Positions 49,206-60,316 of a stretch of 64,000 nt of DNA are shown here, in pieces; positions within the stretch are counted from its first letter, which is position 1; each line of letters opens with the position of its first letter. This stretch comes from Spongiibacter tropicus DSM 19543 (GTDB taxonomy: Bacteria > Pseudomonadota > Gammaproteobacteria > Pseudomonadales > Spongiibacteraceae), in contig NZ_ATUS01000001.1 of the NCBI RefSeq assembly GCF_000420325.1, positions 1 through 64,000 on the forward strand, read 5' to 3'. The notes beneath the pieces are model-generated. The model was given only the letters and a program-made list of their open reading frames with translations, did not search any database and had not been told where the DNA came from. Made by a program: the position numbers and the translations under genes.

Positions 49206-51530
49206 TTGGCAAAATCCACTTCGGCAAAACACAGCGAACACCGTGACACCCTGCAACTACGCCTGCGCGAGGGGCTGCTTATCGCCTTGGTTGCAGTCTG
49301 TGTTTATATCTTTGTGTCGCTGGTCAGCTACGACCCCGCTGATCCGGGCTGGTCGCGAACCGGCGCGGGCGAGGGCATTCACAACGCAGGCGGACCGGTT
49401 GGCGCTTGGCTGGCGGATGTGTTCTACGCGCTGTTCGGTTACATGGCGTATCTGTTTCCGGCAATGCTGGCTTTCAGGGCCGCCAAACTCTTTCAACATC
49501 GCCTGCATCCGGGCGGCTTTGACTCCGTTGTCTTCGCTCTGCGCAGCATCGGTTTTGTGCTGGTGATGATCGCCAGCACCGGGCTGGCCGCCACCGAAGA
49601 TCATGGAGGCAGCTTGCTGCCGTTCGGTACCGGGGGCGTATTGGGCGAAGCGATTGGTCAGGCAACTGTGGCCTCGTTCAGCTACTTCGGCAGTCATCTG
49701 CTATTGCTGGCGATCTTGCTCTTCGGCATGACGATCTTCACCGATCTTTCCTGGTTGAAGTTAATCGACCGCTTGGGGGAGATGACCCTCAATGTCTATG
49801 ACCGCTTGCAGGATGCTTTTTATCAATTCCAGCAGCGACGTATTGAGCGCAAGGCCTCCAAGGCCGCGCAGCAACAGCGCAAAGACTCTGTTGCCAAGAA
49901 GAACGAAATTCAAAAGACCCGGATTGCGCCAGAGATCGCGCCGCCACCCAAGCCGGTGGCCAAATCGGCCCGGGTGGAAAAGGAAAAGCAAACCTCACTG
50001 TTCGATGGGCTTGTCAGCGGCAGCCTGCCGTCGCTGTCACTGCTTGATGCGCCAGATCGCCACTCCGACAAGGGGTTTTCGCCAGAAACTCTGGAGGCGA
50101 TGTCGCGCCTGCTGGAGCTTAAACTGCTCGACTTCGGTGTGTCGGCAAAAGTGATTGCGGTCTTTCCTGGTCCGGTCATTACCCGTTTCGAACTTGAGCC
50201 CGATGCCGGGGTAAAAGTCAGTAAAATCAGCAACCTCGTGAAAGACCTCGCCCGTTCGCTTGCCGTAGTCAGCGTGCGGGTGGTGGAGGTCATTCCGGGC
50301 AAGCCTTATGTGGGTATCGAAATTCCCAACGAAGACCGTGAAATCGTCAATTTTCGCGATGTGCTGTCTTCTGAGGCGTTTGAATCTTCCAAATCGGCGC
50401 TGACACTGGCCCTCGGTCACGACATTGCCGGTGAGCCGGTCTGTGCCGACCTCGCGAAAATGCCGCATTTGCTGGTTGCCGGTACCACCGGCTCCGGTAA
50501 GTCAGTTGGCGTTAATGCCATGTTGATAAGCTTGCTGTACAAATCGTCTCCCGAGGAAGTGCGCTTGCTGTTGGTCGACCCGAAAATGCTGGAGCTGTCT
50601 GTGTATGACGGCATTCCGCATCTGTTGACGCCGGTTATCACCGACATGAAAGACGCTGCCAATGGCCTGCGCTGGTGTGTGGCTGAAATGGAACGGCGCT
50701 ACAAGCTGATGTCGGCGATGGGGGTGCGTAATCTCGCAGGTTTCAACCGCAAAGTGAAAGAAGCCGCCCAGTCCGGCAATCCGATTAAAGATCCGCTGTT
50801 CGTCCCCGATGAGCATTTCCAGGCTGGCTTGGAAGAGGCGGAAGCGCCTGACCTTGAGTCACTGCCGGCCATTGTGGTGGTGATTGATGAATTTGCCGAC
50901 ATGATGATGATTGTCGGTAAGAAGGTCGAAGAGCTTATCGCCCGTATCGCCCAGAAGGCGCGAGCCGCGGGTATACACCTGATCCTCGCAACGCAGCGCC
51001 CATCGGTGGATGTTATCACCGGCCTGATCAAAGCCAACGTGCCTACGCGCATTGCCTTCCAGGTGTCTTCGAAAATTGACTCGCGGACCATCCTGGATCA
51101 GGGCGGTGCTGAGCAGTTGCTGGGTCACGGTGACATGCTCTACCTGCCCCCGGGCTCTGGCTTGCCGGTACGTGTTCACGGCGCCTTTGTCAGCGACGAA
51201 GAGGTTCACCGGGTGGTAGCAGACTGGCAAAAACGTGGCGAGCCACAATATATCGACGGCTTGTTGGAAGAGGGTAGCAGCACCGATGCGATGCCCGGTA
51301 TGCCGCCGGAAGGTGGCGACGATGCTGGCGAATCCGACGCGCTTTACGACGAAGCCGTACGATTTGTTACCCAGAGCCGTCGTGCCTCCATTTCCTCGGT
51401 ACAGCGCAAGTTGCGCATCGGCTACAACCGCGCTGCCCGATTGATTGAAACCATGGAAGCGGCCGGTGTGGTCTCGGAAATGGCCAGCAATGGCAGCCGA
51501 GAAGTCATTGCACCGCCGCCCCCCGAATAA
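49206..51530 (+). CDS. ftsK: DNA translocase FtsK
   Basis: A 774-residue divisome-anchored DNA pump that clears the septum and activates XerCD at dif. Four N-terminal transmembrane segments (about 22-180) are followed by a short charged linker (about 200-280), an alpha/beta RecA motor with Walker A GTTGSGKS (426-433), and a C-terminal winged-helix gamma domain (about 710-770, [16 protein letters not shown]). The linker is much shorter than in E. coli, giving the short FtsK form common in Pseudomonas. The start is TTG with AGAGGA upstream. E. coli has lrp between trxB and ftsK; here it is absent. Confidence 0.96.
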   Translation: MAKSTSAKHSEHRDTLQLRLREGLLIALVAVCVYIFVSLVSYDPADPGWSRTGAGEGIHNAGGPVGAWLADVFYALFGYMAYLFPAMLAFRAAKLFQHRLHPGGFDSVVFALRSIGFVLVMIASTGLAATEDHGGSLLPFGTGGVLGEAIGQATVASFSYFGSHLLLLAILLFGMTIFTDLSWLKLIDRLGEMTLNVYDRLQDAFYQFQQRRIERKASKAAQQQRKDSVAKKNEIQKTRIAPEIAPPPKPVAKSARVEKEKQTSLFDGLVSGSLPSLSLLDAPDRHSDKGFSPETLEAMSRLLELKLLDFGVSAKVIAVFPGPVITRFELEPDAGVKVSKISNLVKDLARSLAVVSVRVVEVIPGKPYVGIEIPNEDREIVNFRDVLSSEAFESSKSALTLALGHDIAGEPVCADLAKMPHLLVAGTTGSGKSVGVNAMLISLLYKSSPEEVRLLLVDPKMLELSVYDGIPHLLTPVITDMKDAANGLRWCVAEMERRYKLMSAMGVRNLAGFNRKVKEAAQSGNPIKDPLFVPDEHFQAGLEEAEAPDLESLPAIVVVIDEFADMMMIVGKKVEELIARIAQKARAAGIHLILATQRPSVDVITGLIKANVPTRIAFQVSSKIDSRTILDQGGAEQLLGHGDMLYLPPGSGLPVRVHGAFVSDEEVHRVVADWQKRGEPQYIDGLLEEGSSTDAMPGMPPEGGDDAGESDALYDEAVRFVTQSRRASISSVQRKLRIGYNRAARLIETMEAAGVVSEMASNGSREVIAPPPPE

Positions 51531-51539
51531 GGAGCGCTT

Positions 51540-52139
51540 ATGCGCAAACTCGCTTTCTGCTTCTTGGCCTGCCTGCTCAACATTGCTCCGGCGCTTGCCG
51601 GAGATGTTGCGCAGCTTCACCTTCAGCTTTCGTCACTGAAAACCCTGCAAGCGGACTTTGAACAGGACGTTTTCGATGAAGATGGGGCGCTGCTTCAGCA
51701 AAGCCGCGGCGAACTGGTGGTTGAGCGCCCGAACAAACTGCGTTGGGAAAGTCGCGAGCCGTTTCACTATCTGCTTATCAGCGATGGCGAAACCCTGTGG
51801 CGCTACGATGCCGATCTGGAGCAGCTCAACACCGAGGCCTTCTCGCCTGAATTGGCGCAAACCCCCGCACTGATTATCGGGGCGAGCATTGCCGAGCTGG
51901 AATCTCGCTTCGAGGTCGCCATGAACAAGCAGGGAGCCCAACGCGAATTCATTCTGAAACCACGAAGCCCGGAAATGTTTTCGCAAATGACGCTGCGTTT
52001 TAACAAGGGAAAGCTGGTCGGCATGGCGATGCTGGATAATCTGGCACAGCGCACGGAAATCCGGCTGACCTCACCGCGTTACAACAAGGCGATTCCCGCC
52101 GGAGACTTCCGCTTCAACGAGGCCAGCCTGTCTCAATGA
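51540..52139 (+). CDS. lolA: Outer-membrane lipoprotein carrier protein LolA
   Basis: A 199-residue periplasmic chaperone that ferries lipoproteins from LolCDE to LolB. A signal peptide covers residues 1-20 (cleavage after ALA), followed by LQADFEQDVFDEDG and RPNKLRWESREPF with the conserved core. It is 9 nt after ftsK and overlaps rarA by 4 nt. Confidence 0.95.
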   Translation: MRKLAFCFLACLLNIAPALAGDVAQLHLQLSSLKTLQADFEQDVFDEDGALLQQSRGELVVERPNKLRWESREPFHYLLISDGETLWRYDADLEQLNTEAFSPELAQTPALIIGASIAELESRFEVAMNKQGAQREFILKPRSPEMFSQMTLRFNKGKLVGMAMLDNLAQRTEIRLTSPRYNKAIPAGDFRFNEASLSQ

Positions 52140-53434
52140 CGGGCACGCAGGCACCTCTGGCGGCCCGTATGCGGCCGGCCAGCCTCGCCGATTACCGGGG
52201 ACAGCAGCATCTCCTAGGAGAGGGGCAGGCCCTGCGCCGTGCACTGGATGCCGGGCAGCTGCACTCAATGATCTTCTGGGGCCCGCCCGGTGTGGGTAAA
52301 ACCACCTTGGCGCGGCTGATTGCCCAGCACAGCGACGCACATTTCCTCAGCCTGTCGGCGGTGCTGGCCGGTGTGAAGGATATCCGCAAGGCCGTGGAGG
52401 TCGCACAGCAGGAACAGCGCTACGGGCGACGCACAGTGCTGTTTATCGACGAAGTCCACCGTTTCAACAAAGCCCAGCAAGATGCGTTTTTGCCCTACGT
52501 GGAAGATGGCACGCTGATCTTTGTCGGCGCCACCACCGAAAACCCCAGCTTTGAAATCAATAATGCACTGTTGTCTCGGGCCAGGGTGTATCCGCTACGG
52601 GCGCTGGACACTGATGAACTGCTGGACATCCTCCAGCATGCCTGCGCAGAGGAAGGCTGGCAGTGCGAGCCTGTATTGCTGGAGATGCTGGCCCGACAGG
52701 CAGATGGCGATGCCCGTAGAGCACTGAACCTGCTGGAACTGGCGATGGACGTTGCCCGCGACGAAGACCGCGATAATCGCGAAATCGGGCAGAACGCTAT
52801 CGATCAGGCCCTCAGTCATCAGCCACGACGTTTCGATAAAGGCGGCGATCTTTTCTACGAACAGATTTCCGCGCTGCACAAATCTGTTCGAGGCAGTTCC
52901 CCGGATGGGGCGCTCTACTGGCTGCTGCGCATGCTCGACGGCGGCTGCGACCCTATTTATATCGCCCGGCGGTTAGTGCGCATGGCCAGTGAAGACATTG
53001 GCAACGCAGATCCGCGGGCACTGCGACTATGCCTTGACGCCTGGGATGTGCAGGAGCGTCTGGGCAGCCCGGAAGGGGAGTTGGCGCTGGCGCAGGCGGT
53101 CAGCTATCTTGCCGCGGCCCCCAAGAGCAATGCGGTGTACACCGCATTCAATGCCTTGAAAAAGCGTATTGCTCAGGACCCAAGCTACGATGTACCCATG
53201 CACCTGCGCAATGCGCCGACCAAAATGATGAAAGGCCAGGGTTTCGGCGAGGGCTATCGCTATGCCCATGACGAGCCCGGCGGCTATGCGGCCGGGGAGA
53301 ACTATCTGCCTGAAGCCCTTCACGCCGAGACGTTTTATCATCCGGTTGACCGCGGACTAGAGAAGAAAATCGGCGAAAAGCTGCGCTATCTGCAACAACT
53401 CGATGCCGACAGCCCAAACAAGCGTTATTCCTAG
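52136..53434 (+). CDS. rarA: Replication-associated recombination protein RarA
   Basis: A 432-residue AAA+ ATPase of the clamp-loader clade acting at stalled forks with SSB. Walker A GPPGVGKT is at 49-56 and Walker B FIDEVHRF near 103-110. The C-terminal MgsA tetramerisation domain contains APKSNAVYTAFNAL and VPMHLRNAPTKMMK. It overlaps lolA by 4 nt. Confidence 0.96.
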   Translation: MTGTQAPLAARMRPASLADYRGQQHLLGEGQALRRALDAGQLHSMIFWGPPGVGKTTLARLIAQHSDAHFLSLSAVLAGVKDIRKAVEVAQQEQRYGRRTVLFIDEVHRFNKAQQDAFLPYVEDGTLIFVGATTENPSFEINNALLSRARVYPLRALDTDELLDILQHACAEEGWQCEPVLLEMLARQADGDARRALNLLELAMDVARDEDRDNREIGQNAIDQALSHQPRRFDKGGDLFYEQISALHKSVRGSSPDGALYWLLRMLDGGCDPIYIARRLVRMASEDIGNADPRALRLCLDAWDVQERLGSPEGELALAQAVSYLAAAPKSNAVYTAFNALKKRIAQDPSYDVPMHLRNAPTKMMKGQGFGEGYRYAHDEPGGYAAGENYLPEALHAETFYHPVDRGLEKKIGEKLRYLQQLDADSPNKRYS

Positions 53435-53443
53435 TCCAACTCT

Positions 53444-53452
53444 TGCTAGAAT
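53444..53452 (+). promoter_or_regulatory. Extended -10 box before crcB
   Basis: TGCTAGAAT fits an extended -10 (TGnTAnAAT) 28 nt before the crcB GTG. The -35 is poor. crcB-serS could have their own start here in addition to read-through from rarA. Confidence 0.4.
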
Positions 53453-53480
53453 GCCCGTTTTAACCGTGAAGGAAGACTCC

Positions 53481-53852
53481 GTGCTGCAATATCTTCTGAT
53501 CGCACTCGGCGGCGCGGGCGGTGCACTCAGCCGTTACGGCGTTGGCCGTCTTTGCCAAAGCTGGTTCCCTTCTCTGTCTTGGCCGATAGGCACCTTCGCC
53601 GTTAATATCGTCGGCTCGGCGCTGATAGGCGTCGCCTATGTGCTGATTACCGAACGAGGCAGTGTGCACACCGATTGGCGCTATGTCCTTATGGTGGGAT
53701 TCTTCGGGGCCTTTACGACGTTTTCTACATTTTCATTGGAGGCTGTCGCCATGCTGGAGTCGGGGCGTATTGTTCTGGCATTCAGCTATATGCTGGCGTC
53801 ACTCAGCCTGTGTGTGCTGGCCTGTTGGCTGGGCATAATTGCAACAAGATAG
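53481..53852 (+). CDS. crcB: Fluoride exporter CrcB/Fluc
   Basis: A 123-residue four-helix fluoride channel subunit that works as a dual-topology dimer. Signatures are GGAGGALSRYGVGRL (about 10-24), GTFAVNIVGS (about 41-50) and GFFGAFTTFSTFSLE (about 76-90) with the Phe box and polar track. The GTG start is set by AAGGAAG 8 nt upstream. No fluoride riboswitch is evident in the short gap after rarA. Confidence 0.93.
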   Translation: MLQYLLIALGGAGGALSRYGVGRLCQSWFPSLSWPIGTFAVNIVGSALIGVAYVLITERGSVHTDWRYVLMVGFFGAFTTFSTFSLEAVAMLESGRIVLAFSYMLASLSLCVLACWLGIIATR

Positions 53853-53885
53853 CTATTATTTTCAAAGTCTTGGAGAGTATTAATA

Positions 53886-55193
53886 ATGTTGGATATCAAG
53901 CAGCTTCGCCAGGAGCCGGACGCCGTGGCAGCCGCCTTGAAAAAGAAAGGGTTTGACTTTGATGTTGAGACCTTTCAGCAGTTAGACAGTCGCCGCAAGC
54001 AGGCAGACATCGACAGTCAGGAATTACTGGCACAGCGTAAGCAAGCCTCCAAGCAAATCGGCGAACTGGTAAAAAGCGGTATGCCGGTGGAGGAGGCCAA
54101 AGCCCAAGTTAATGAGACGCTGGCCAAAATTGAATCCCAGCTGGAAAGCCTGAAGCAGGACGCCAAGGCGGCCAACGATGCGCTCGACAGCCTGCTGATG
54201 GCGGTACCCAATATTCCGGCAGACGAAGTCCCCGAGGGCAAAGATGAAGCCGATAACCGGGAAATTTCCCGCTGGGGCGAGCCCGCTCAATTCAGCTTTG
54301 AGGTCAGCGACCATGTCGACGTCGGTGCCCGTCTGGGTGGCTTGGATTTCGACACCGCCAGCAAAATCACCGGCAGTCGTTTTGCAGTCATGCGGGGCGG
54401 TATTGCGAGACTGCACCGCGCTCTGATCCAGTTCATGCTGAACACCCACTGTGGTGAGCACGGCTATCAGGAAGTTTATGTGCCCTACATCGTGAACAGC
54501 GACTCCCTTCGCGGCACCGGACAACTGCCGAAGTTTGAGGAAGACCTGTTCCGCCTTCAAGGTGATGCGGAGTACTACCTGATCCCCACGGCAGAGGTGC
54601 CGGTGACCAATATCATGCGCGACGAGATAATCGACGCTGCCGAGTTGGGAGAGGGACTGAAATTTGCCGCACACACCCCGTGTTTCCGTTCAGAGGCCGG
54701 CAGCTACGGTCGCGACACGCGCGGCATGATCCGTCAGCACCAGTTTGAGAAAGTCGAGCTAGTACAGTTTGTGCGCCCGGAACAGTCTGAGGCGGCACTT
54801 GAGGCGCTGACCGGTCATGCGGAAGCGATTCTGCAAAAACTGGAACTGCCATACCGCAAAGTCTTGCTATGTGGCGGTGACCTTGGCTTTTCTGCGCGTA
54901 AAACCTACGACCTGGAAGTCTGGCTGCCTGCCCAAAACACTTATCGCGAAATCTCCTCCTGCAGTAACTTCGGCGATTTCCAAGCCCGCCGTATGATGGC
55001 ACGCTGGCGCAACCCTGAAACCGGAAAGCCGGAATTACTCCATACTCTCAATGGTTCTGGTTTGGCGGTGGGGCGCACGCTGGTTGCTTTGCTGGAAAAC
55101 GGCCAACAGGAAGATGGCAGCGTTGTGATACCCGAGGCACTTCGACCCTATATGGGCGGCATTGACTGCCTGAAACCCTGCGAGCTGGGCTGA
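53886..55193 (+). CDS. serS: Seryl-tRNA synthetase
   Basis: A 435-residue class II synthetase. The N-terminal coiled-coil arm (about 30-110) contacts the long variable arm of tRNA-Ser, such as the one encoded at 111-198. Class II motif 2 lies in [20 protein letters not shown] (about 265-284) and motif 3 in [11 protein letters not shown] near the end. It lies 4 nt upstream of cysG. Confidence 0.97.
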   Translation: MLDIKQLRQEPDAVAAALKKKGFDFDVETFQQLDSRRKQADIDSQELLAQRKQASKQIGELVKSGMPVEEAKAQVNETLAKIESQLESLKQDAKAANDALDSLLMAVPNIPADEVPEGKDEADNREISRWGEPAQFSFEVSDHVDVGARLGGLDFDTASKITGSRFAVMRGGIARLHRALIQFMLNTHCGEHGYQEVYVPYIVNSDSLRGTGQLPKFEEDLFRLQGDAEYYLIPTAEVPVTNIMRDEIIDAAELGEGLKFAAHTPCFRSEAGSYGRDTRGMIRQHQFEKVELVQFVRPEQSEAALEALTGHAEAILQKLELPYRKVLLCGGDLGFSARKTYDLEVWLPAQNTYREISSCSNFGDFQARRMMARWRNPETGKPELLHTLNGSGLAVGRTLVALLENGQQEDGSVVIPEALRPYMGGIDCLKPCELG

Positions 55194-55197
55194 ACCG

Positions 55198-56601
55198 GTG
55201 GATTTTCTGCCACTGTTCACCCGCTTAGACGGACAGGTTTGTCTGATCGTGGGCGGCGGCGAGGTCGCGCTGCGCAAAGCGAGGTTGTTGCACAAGGCCG
55301 GCGCGACACTTCGGGTCGTTGCACCCGATATTCTCCCTGAGCTGCAGGCATTGCTTGCTGAGAGTGGCGCCGCCGCCGAGAGCCTTCAGGACGTCTATAC
55401 CCCGGAAACGCTGGATAAGGTCTTTCTCTGTATCGCGGCTACCGATGATCGCAGCCTGAATCAGCGCGTATCGGAAGACTGTGGGCAACTGCAGATTCCG
55501 GTGAACGTGGTCGATTGCCCTGAGCTTTGCAGCGTTATCCTGCCTGCCATCATCGATCGCTCGCCGATTGTGGTCGCCGTCAGCAGTGGTGGGAAAAGCC
55601 CGGTACTCGCGCGGATGATCCGCTCAAAGCTTGAATCGAGCATTCCCGCTGCCTATGGCCGTCTGGCGGATCTGGTCGGCCAGTTTCGCGATGCCGTCAA
55701 GCAGCGTTTCGGTGATATCGAAGAGCGACGGGCCTTCTGGGAGCAAACACTCGATGGCCCGGTCGCTGAAATGGTGTATGCCGGTAAGTCAGACACGGCC
55801 GCCGATATGCTGTGCGAACTGATCGGCAAGGCGGAGCCCGCACCGGGTGGGGAAGTATATTTGATTGGGGCGGGGCCCGGCGACCCGGATCTGATGACCT
55901 TCAAAGCACTGCGCCTGTTGCAAAAGGCCGATGTCGTGCTCTATGACCGGCTGGTGGCGCCGGAAATTGTCGAACTCTGCCGGAAAGACGCGGAGCGCGT
56001 ATTCGTTGGCAAAGCGCGGTCAAATCACGCTGTGCCCCAGCAGGATATCAACCAGCTTCTGGTCCAGTACGCCAGCCAGGGGCGCAAGGTGGCGCGGCTG
56101 AAGGGCGGTGATCCCTTTATTTTCGGCCGTGGTGGCGAAGAAATACAGGAACTGGCAGAGCATCGTATTCCCTTTCAGGTCGTGCCAGGCGTAACGGCGG
56201 CAGCGGGCTGTGCAAGCTATGCGGGTATCCCGCTTACTCATCGCGATCACGCGCAGTCTGTGCGCTTTGTCACCGGGCACCTGAAAGACAACAGCATCAA
56301 CCTGCCGTGGGCGGAGCTGGTACATAATCAGCAAACCGTGGTCTTTTATATGGGACTGATCGGCCTGCCGGTGATCTGCGAGCAGTTGATAGCCCATGGC
56401 CGCAGCCCGGATACGCCGATAGCCATTATTCAGCAGGGGACAACGGCTAATCAGAAAGTGGTCACTGCGACCTTGGCCACCATGGTGAAAACCCTTGAGC
56501 AGCACCCGGTACAGGCGCCGACACTGATTATTGTTGGCGAAGTGGTGAGCCTGAGGGAAAAACTGGCGTGGTACGAACAACAGCGTGACCTGGACACGTA
56601 A
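55198..56601 (+). CDS. cysG: Siroheme synthase CysG
   Basis: A 467-residue trifunctional enzyme making siroheme for sulfite and nitrite reductases. The N-terminal dehydrogenase/ferrochelatase domain (1-about 210) has the NAD motif [15 protein letters not shown] and [14 protein letters not shown]. The C-terminal uroporphyrinogen III methyltransferase (about 215-460) has [14 protein letters not shown] and [16 protein letters not shown]. The start is GTG. It serves the sulfate pathway controlled by CysB, encoded at 18-19 kb. Confidence 0.96.
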   Translation: MDFLPLFTRLDGQVCLIVGGGEVALRKARLLHKAGATLRVVAPDILPELQALLAESGAAAESLQDVYTPETLDKVFLCIAATDDRSLNQRVSEDCGQLQIPVNVVDCPELCSVILPAIIDRSPIVVAVSSGGKSPVLARMIRSKLESSIPAAYGRLADLVGQFRDAVKQRFGDIEERRAFWEQTLDGPVAEMVYAGKSDTAADMLCELIGKAEPAPGGEVYLIGAGPGDPDLMTFKALRLLQKADVVLYDRLVAPEIVELCRKDAERVFVGKARSNHAVPQQDINQLLVQYASQGRKVARLKGGDPFIFGRGGEEIQELAEHRIPFQVVPGVTAAAGCASYAGIPLTHRDHAQSVRFVTGHLKDNSINLPWAELVHNQQTVVFYMGLIGLPVICEQLIAHGRSPDTPIAIIQQGTTANQKVVTATLATMVKTLEQHPVQAPTLIIVGEVVSLREKLAWYEQQRDLDT

Positions 56602-56618
56602 ACAGCTTGGAGAACAGC

Positions 56619-57971
56619 GTGACAGACTACGATTACGACTTACTGGTCATCGGCGCAGGCAGCGGCGGTGTGCGAGCGGCCCGTATGGCGGCGGGCATGG
56701 GTGCCAAGGTGGCTGTTGCAGAGTCCCGCGCGCTGGGCGGCACCTGTGTCAATGTAGGTTGTGTTCCCAAAAAACTGTTCAGTTATGCGGCCCACTTCAC
56801 CGAGAATTTCCACGATGCGGCCAGTTTCGGCTGGGATGTTGAACACCAGCCCCTGAACTGGGCACGCCTGCGTGACAACAAGACCCGTGAAATAGAGCGT
56901 CTGAACGGCATTTACGGCAACTTGCTGCGCAATGCCGGCGTTCAAATCATTAATGGTCACGCCCGCTTTGTCGACAGCCATCGTGTGGAGGTAGAAGGCA
57001 AAACCTACAGTGCCGAACGTATCTTGGTCGCCGTGGGGAGTTGGCCTTTCATTCCCGACGTTGAAGGTCGGGAGCACGTGATCAGTTCCAATGAATTGTT
57101 TTATCTCGACGAACTGCCCGAGCACGCCACCGTCGTCGGCGGTGGCTATATCGCCACAGAGTTTGCGGGGATTCTGAATGGACTCGGCGTCAAAGTGACG
57201 CAGATCTACCGCAGAGACTTGTTTTTACGCGGTTTCGATGAAGAAATTCGCGGACATCTCGCCGAAGAAATGCGTCAGCGAGGCGTTGATTTGCGCTTTA
57301 ACGAGGATGTTAGCGCCATTATCAAAACCGAGCAGGGCTACCAGGTCAAACTCCAGCACGGCGACACGCTGAACACCGGTTTGGTGATGTATGCGACCGG
57401 ACGCAACGCGCTGGTTGAGGGCCTGGGCCTTGAGAATACCCAGGTCACACTCAACGATAAGGGCTTTATCGAGGTCTCTCCGGAGTTTCAGACCCAGGAC
57501 CCTGCTATCTACGCCTTGGGCGATGTCACGGGCGGAATGGAGTTGACGCCCATCGCGCTGGCCGAAGCCATGAACCTGGTACGCCGCCTATACGGCGATC
57601 AAGACCAAGCCATGGATTACAGCTACATTCCCACGGCTATTTTCTGTCAGCCTAATATCGGCACCGTGGGCTACAGCGAAGAGCAAGCGCGGGAAACCTT
57701 TGGCGATATTCGCGTGTTTACCTCGCAGTTCCGGCACCTGAAACACACGCTGACTGAAAACCCCTCCAAGGTTTTCCTTAAACTGATTGTCGATGTCGCC
57801 AGCGACCGTGTGGTAGGCGCACATATGCTCGGCGATGATGCGGGAGAAGTGATTCAGGGTTTTGCCGTTGCCATTAAGGCCGGAGCAACAAAAGCGGTCT
57901 TTGACAGTACGATCGGCATTCACCCCACCGTTGCGGAAGAGTTTGTCACTATGCGGGAAGCCAGCCGTTAA
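56619..57971 (+). CDS. gor: Glutathione-disulfide reductase
   Basis: A 450-residue FAD/NADPH disulfide reductase. FAD motif GAGSGGVRAARMAA is near 12-25, and the redox cysteines are Cys43 and Cys48 in GGTCVNVGCVPKK. The interface helix and the C-terminal GIHPTVAEEFVTM with the catalytic His are intact. The GTG start is set by TTGGAG 8 nt upstream. The redox box and NADPH region favour glutathione over trypanothione-like substrates. It lies 17 nt after cysG. Confidence 0.93.
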   Translation: MTDYDYDLLVIGAGSGGVRAARMAAGMGAKVAVAESRALGGTCVNVGCVPKKLFSYAAHFTENFHDAASFGWDVEHQPLNWARLRDNKTREIERLNGIYGNLLRNAGVQIINGHARFVDSHRVEVEGKTYSAERILVAVGSWPFIPDVEGREHVISSNELFYLDELPEHATVVGGGYIATEFAGILNGLGVKVTQIYRRDLFLRGFDEEIRGHLAEEMRQRGVDLRFNEDVSAIIKTEQGYQVKLQHGDTLNTGLVMYATGRNALVEGLGLENTQVTLNDKGFIEVSPEFQTQDPAIYALGDVTGGMELTPIALAEAMNLVRRLYGDQDQAMDYSYIPTAIFCQPNIGTVGYSEEQARETFGDIRVFTSQFRHLKHTLTENPSKVFLKLIVDVASDRVVGAHMLGDDAGEVIQGFAVAIKAGATKAVFDSTIGIHPTVAEEFVTMREASR

Positions 57972-57981
57972 GCTGGCTTCC
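57956..57981. terminator. Hairpin between gor and prc
   Basis: GGAAGCCAGC (57956-57965) and GCTGGCTTCC (57972-57981) form a perfect 10-bp stem spanning the gor stop codon and facing the end of prc. The T-run is lacking on the plus strand, so termination is plausible but not certain. Confidence 0.5.
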
Positions 57982-57989
57982 GTCCTTAC

Positions 57990-60152
57990 TTATGGGCGCC
58001 CGGCCAATTGCTCGGGCTGAAAGTAGGGCATTGCATCAACGAGAATGTGGCCTGCCTCATTGAGTAAGGGGTCGACCTTTTCCTTCTTCTCTTCGTCACC
58101 CTTGTCAGCAACGGTATCACTGTCCTGACTGCTGTCCATTTTAGGACTCACAACCAAGTCATCAGGAATTTCCAGTCCCTCTTCACCGTCGCCTTCCAGT
58201 ACCTCCAGAGGCTCTTCGCCCTTAGCCACACGGCGGCGGTTCTCCATCGCCAGTTGCAGGGCTTTCTGTTCCTCACGCTCTTTCTTGCGAACCGCCATAT
58301 TCAGCGACAGCTCTTTGCGGTCGCGATATTTATCGATGGCGGCAAGCTGTTCGGTGAGGAAGCGGAAGTCCGGGTCCTTGGCAATACGGGAAGCGTGCTT
58401 GTTTTCCAAGGCGGGCAGGCCGGAGCGAAGGTCATAGTAATAACGATGGCGCGCCTCGGCGATACGGTCCCAGGCCATGGCATTGTCCAGAATGCTCTCA
58501 CCGATCTGCTCCTTGTCGTAGAGCGGCGGGAAGGCAATATCGGGAATGACGCCGCGATTCTGGGTGCTGTCACCCGAAATCCGATAGAACTTGGACTCCG
58601 TCATTTTTAGCTGCCCGTGGCTCAGCGGGTTAACGGATTGCACCGTTCCTTTACCAAAAGACTGGGTACCAATCACGATTCCGCGCTGATAATCCTGAAT
58701 GGCGCCGGCAAAAATCTCTGAAGCCGAAGCGCTCATCCGGTTGATCAGCACAGCCAGCGGGCCGGTGTAGTAGGGGGAGCTGCGACGCTTGCCTTCGCGA
58801 ATCACCCGCGAATTCGACTGGCGAATCTGCACAGTCGGACCGCTTTCAATAAACAGGCCGACCAAGCCATTGGCCTCGGCCAGCGAGCCGCCGCCGTTAT
58901 CGCGCAGATCGATGACAATCCCTTCTGCGCCGTCAACCAACAGCTCGCCAAGAATACGGTGGACATCCCGGGTCGTGCTGCGGAAGTCCGGATCTCCCAT
59001 GCGGAAGGCATCAAAGTCGAGGTAAAAGGTCGGAATATTGATGACACCAATCTTGCGCGTCTCGCCGTCGGCATCTTTGATCTCGATGATTTCGCCTTTG
59101 GCACTTTGCTCTTCGAGCTTCACCTCATTGCGCTCGATCACGATTTCCTTGCGCTCTTCATCGCTATGCGCAATGGCTGGGATGACGTCCAGGCGCACGA
59201 AGGAGCCGCTGGGACCGCGAATCAGGTCAACCACGTCATCCAGACGCCAGCCGATCACATCCTGCATCTCGCCTTTCTTCCCCTGAGCGACCCCAACGAT
59301 GCGGTCAGCCGGCTGCAGTTGCCCTTGCTTATCCGCAGGGCCCGCCGGTACCAGGCGAACAATCTTGGTGTAGTCGTCCTCCATCTGCAGCACGGCGCCA
59401 ATGCCTTCCAGCTTCAGGCTCATATTGATCTGAAAATTTTCAGACAGGCGAGGGGAGAAGTAATCCGTGTGGGGGTCGTACAGCGAAGCAAAGGCGTTGG
59501 CATACATCTGGAACGCGTCTTCCGATTCGAGCTGCTCAAGCCGTTTGACCTGGTTGCGGAAGCGTTTCTGCAGCAACTCGACAATATCTTTGTCTTCCTT
59601 GCCTGCCAATTTGAGCCCAAGAACGCGGTTTTTAAGCTGCTTTCGCCATATTTCGTCGGCTTCTTGCTGATTTTTGGGCCAAGGCTGCTCCGAGCGATCC
59701 AGCAGGATGTTCTCATCCTTGCTGAAGTCGAAACTTGGAACTGTCTTGTCGAGGCTGGCTATCGTTTTCTCCAGCCGTTCAACAATGCGCTGGCGATAGC
59801 GATTGAAAATGCTAAAGCCGGCATCCACGCGGCCTTTCTTCAGTTCGTCATCAAGGCGTTCGCGGTAGCGCTCGAACTCATCAATATCGCTTTTCAGGAA
59901 AAACTGACGATTCGGATCCAGGTCGGCGAGATAGGAATCCAGCAATTGTGATGACGCGCTGTCATCGACCTCGAGTTTGACGTAATGACCGCGTTCGAGA
60001 CGCTGCAGCATCTCTTTCATCGCGCCGCGCTGATCGCCGTCTGGTGATAACTCGGTAAGCGCCTGCGCCGAGGGCAACAGCAGCAATACCAGGGCCAGGG
60101 TTGTGAACACTCGGCGAGTGAATGAAGAGGTGGATCGTTTCAATAAATACAT
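57990..60152 (-). CDS. prc: Tail-specific carboxy-terminal protease Prc/Tsp
   Basis: A 720-residue periplasmic S41 protease that degrades proteins from nonpolar C-termini and processes cell-wall hydrolases. A signal peptide (1-31) is followed by the helical N-domain, a PDZ domain (about 245-330) and the catalytic core with Ser476 in SASASE and Lys501 in FGKGTVQ, 25 residues apart as in E. coli Tsp. A long charged C-terminal extension follows (about 620-710). Confidence 0.96.
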   Translation of the reverse strand: MYLLKRSTSSFTRRVFTTLALVLLLLPSAQALTELSPDGDQRGAMKEMLQRLERGHYVKLEVDDSASSQLLDSYLADLDPNRQFFLKSDIDEFERYRERLDDELKKGRVDAGFSIFNRYRQRIVERLEKTIASLDKTVPSFDFSKDENILLDRSEQPWPKNQQEADEIWRKQLKNRVLGLKLAGKEDKDIVELLQKRFRNQVKRLEQLESEDAFQMYANAFASLYDPHTDYFSPRLSENFQINMSLKLEGIGAVLQMEDDYTKIVRLVPAGPADKQGQLQPADRIVGVAQGKKGEMQDVIGWRLDDVVDLIRGPSGSFVRLDVIPAIAHSDEERKEIVIERNEVKLEEQSAKGEIIEIKDADGETRKIGVINIPTFYLDFDAFRMGDPDFRSTTRDVHRILGELLVDGAEGIVIDLRDNGGGSLAEANGLVGLFIESGPTVQIRQSNSRVIREGKRRSSPYYTGPLAVLINRMSASASEIFAGAIQDYQRGIVIGTQSFGKGTVQSVNPLSHGQLKMTESKFYRISGDSTQNRGVIPDIAFPPLYDKEQIGESILDNAMAWDRIAEARHRYYYDLRSGLPALENKHASRIAKDPDFRFLTEQLAAIDKYRDRKELSLNMAVRKKEREEQKALQLAMENRRRVAKGEEPLEVLEGDGEEGLEIPDDLVVSPKMDSSQDSDTVADKGDEEKKEKVDPLLNEAGHILVDAMPYFQPEQLAGRP

Positions 60153-60316
60153 ATAAAACCTGCTTTACTCCGCAGTAGCTCGCTCCTGATCAATACGCTG
60201 CCCAAGGCAGCATGGGGCGAATTGCTTGTTATTTCACTGCTACGGATGATGTTCAGTATCGGTATACCGCGTTACACTCAAAATATCTACACCAGCACAA
60301 TAAATGGAGCCCGCGA

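Noticed and set aside
53435-53480. A fluoride riboswitch before crcB
   Set aside because: The gap is only 46 nt and lacks the conserved pseudoknot segments.
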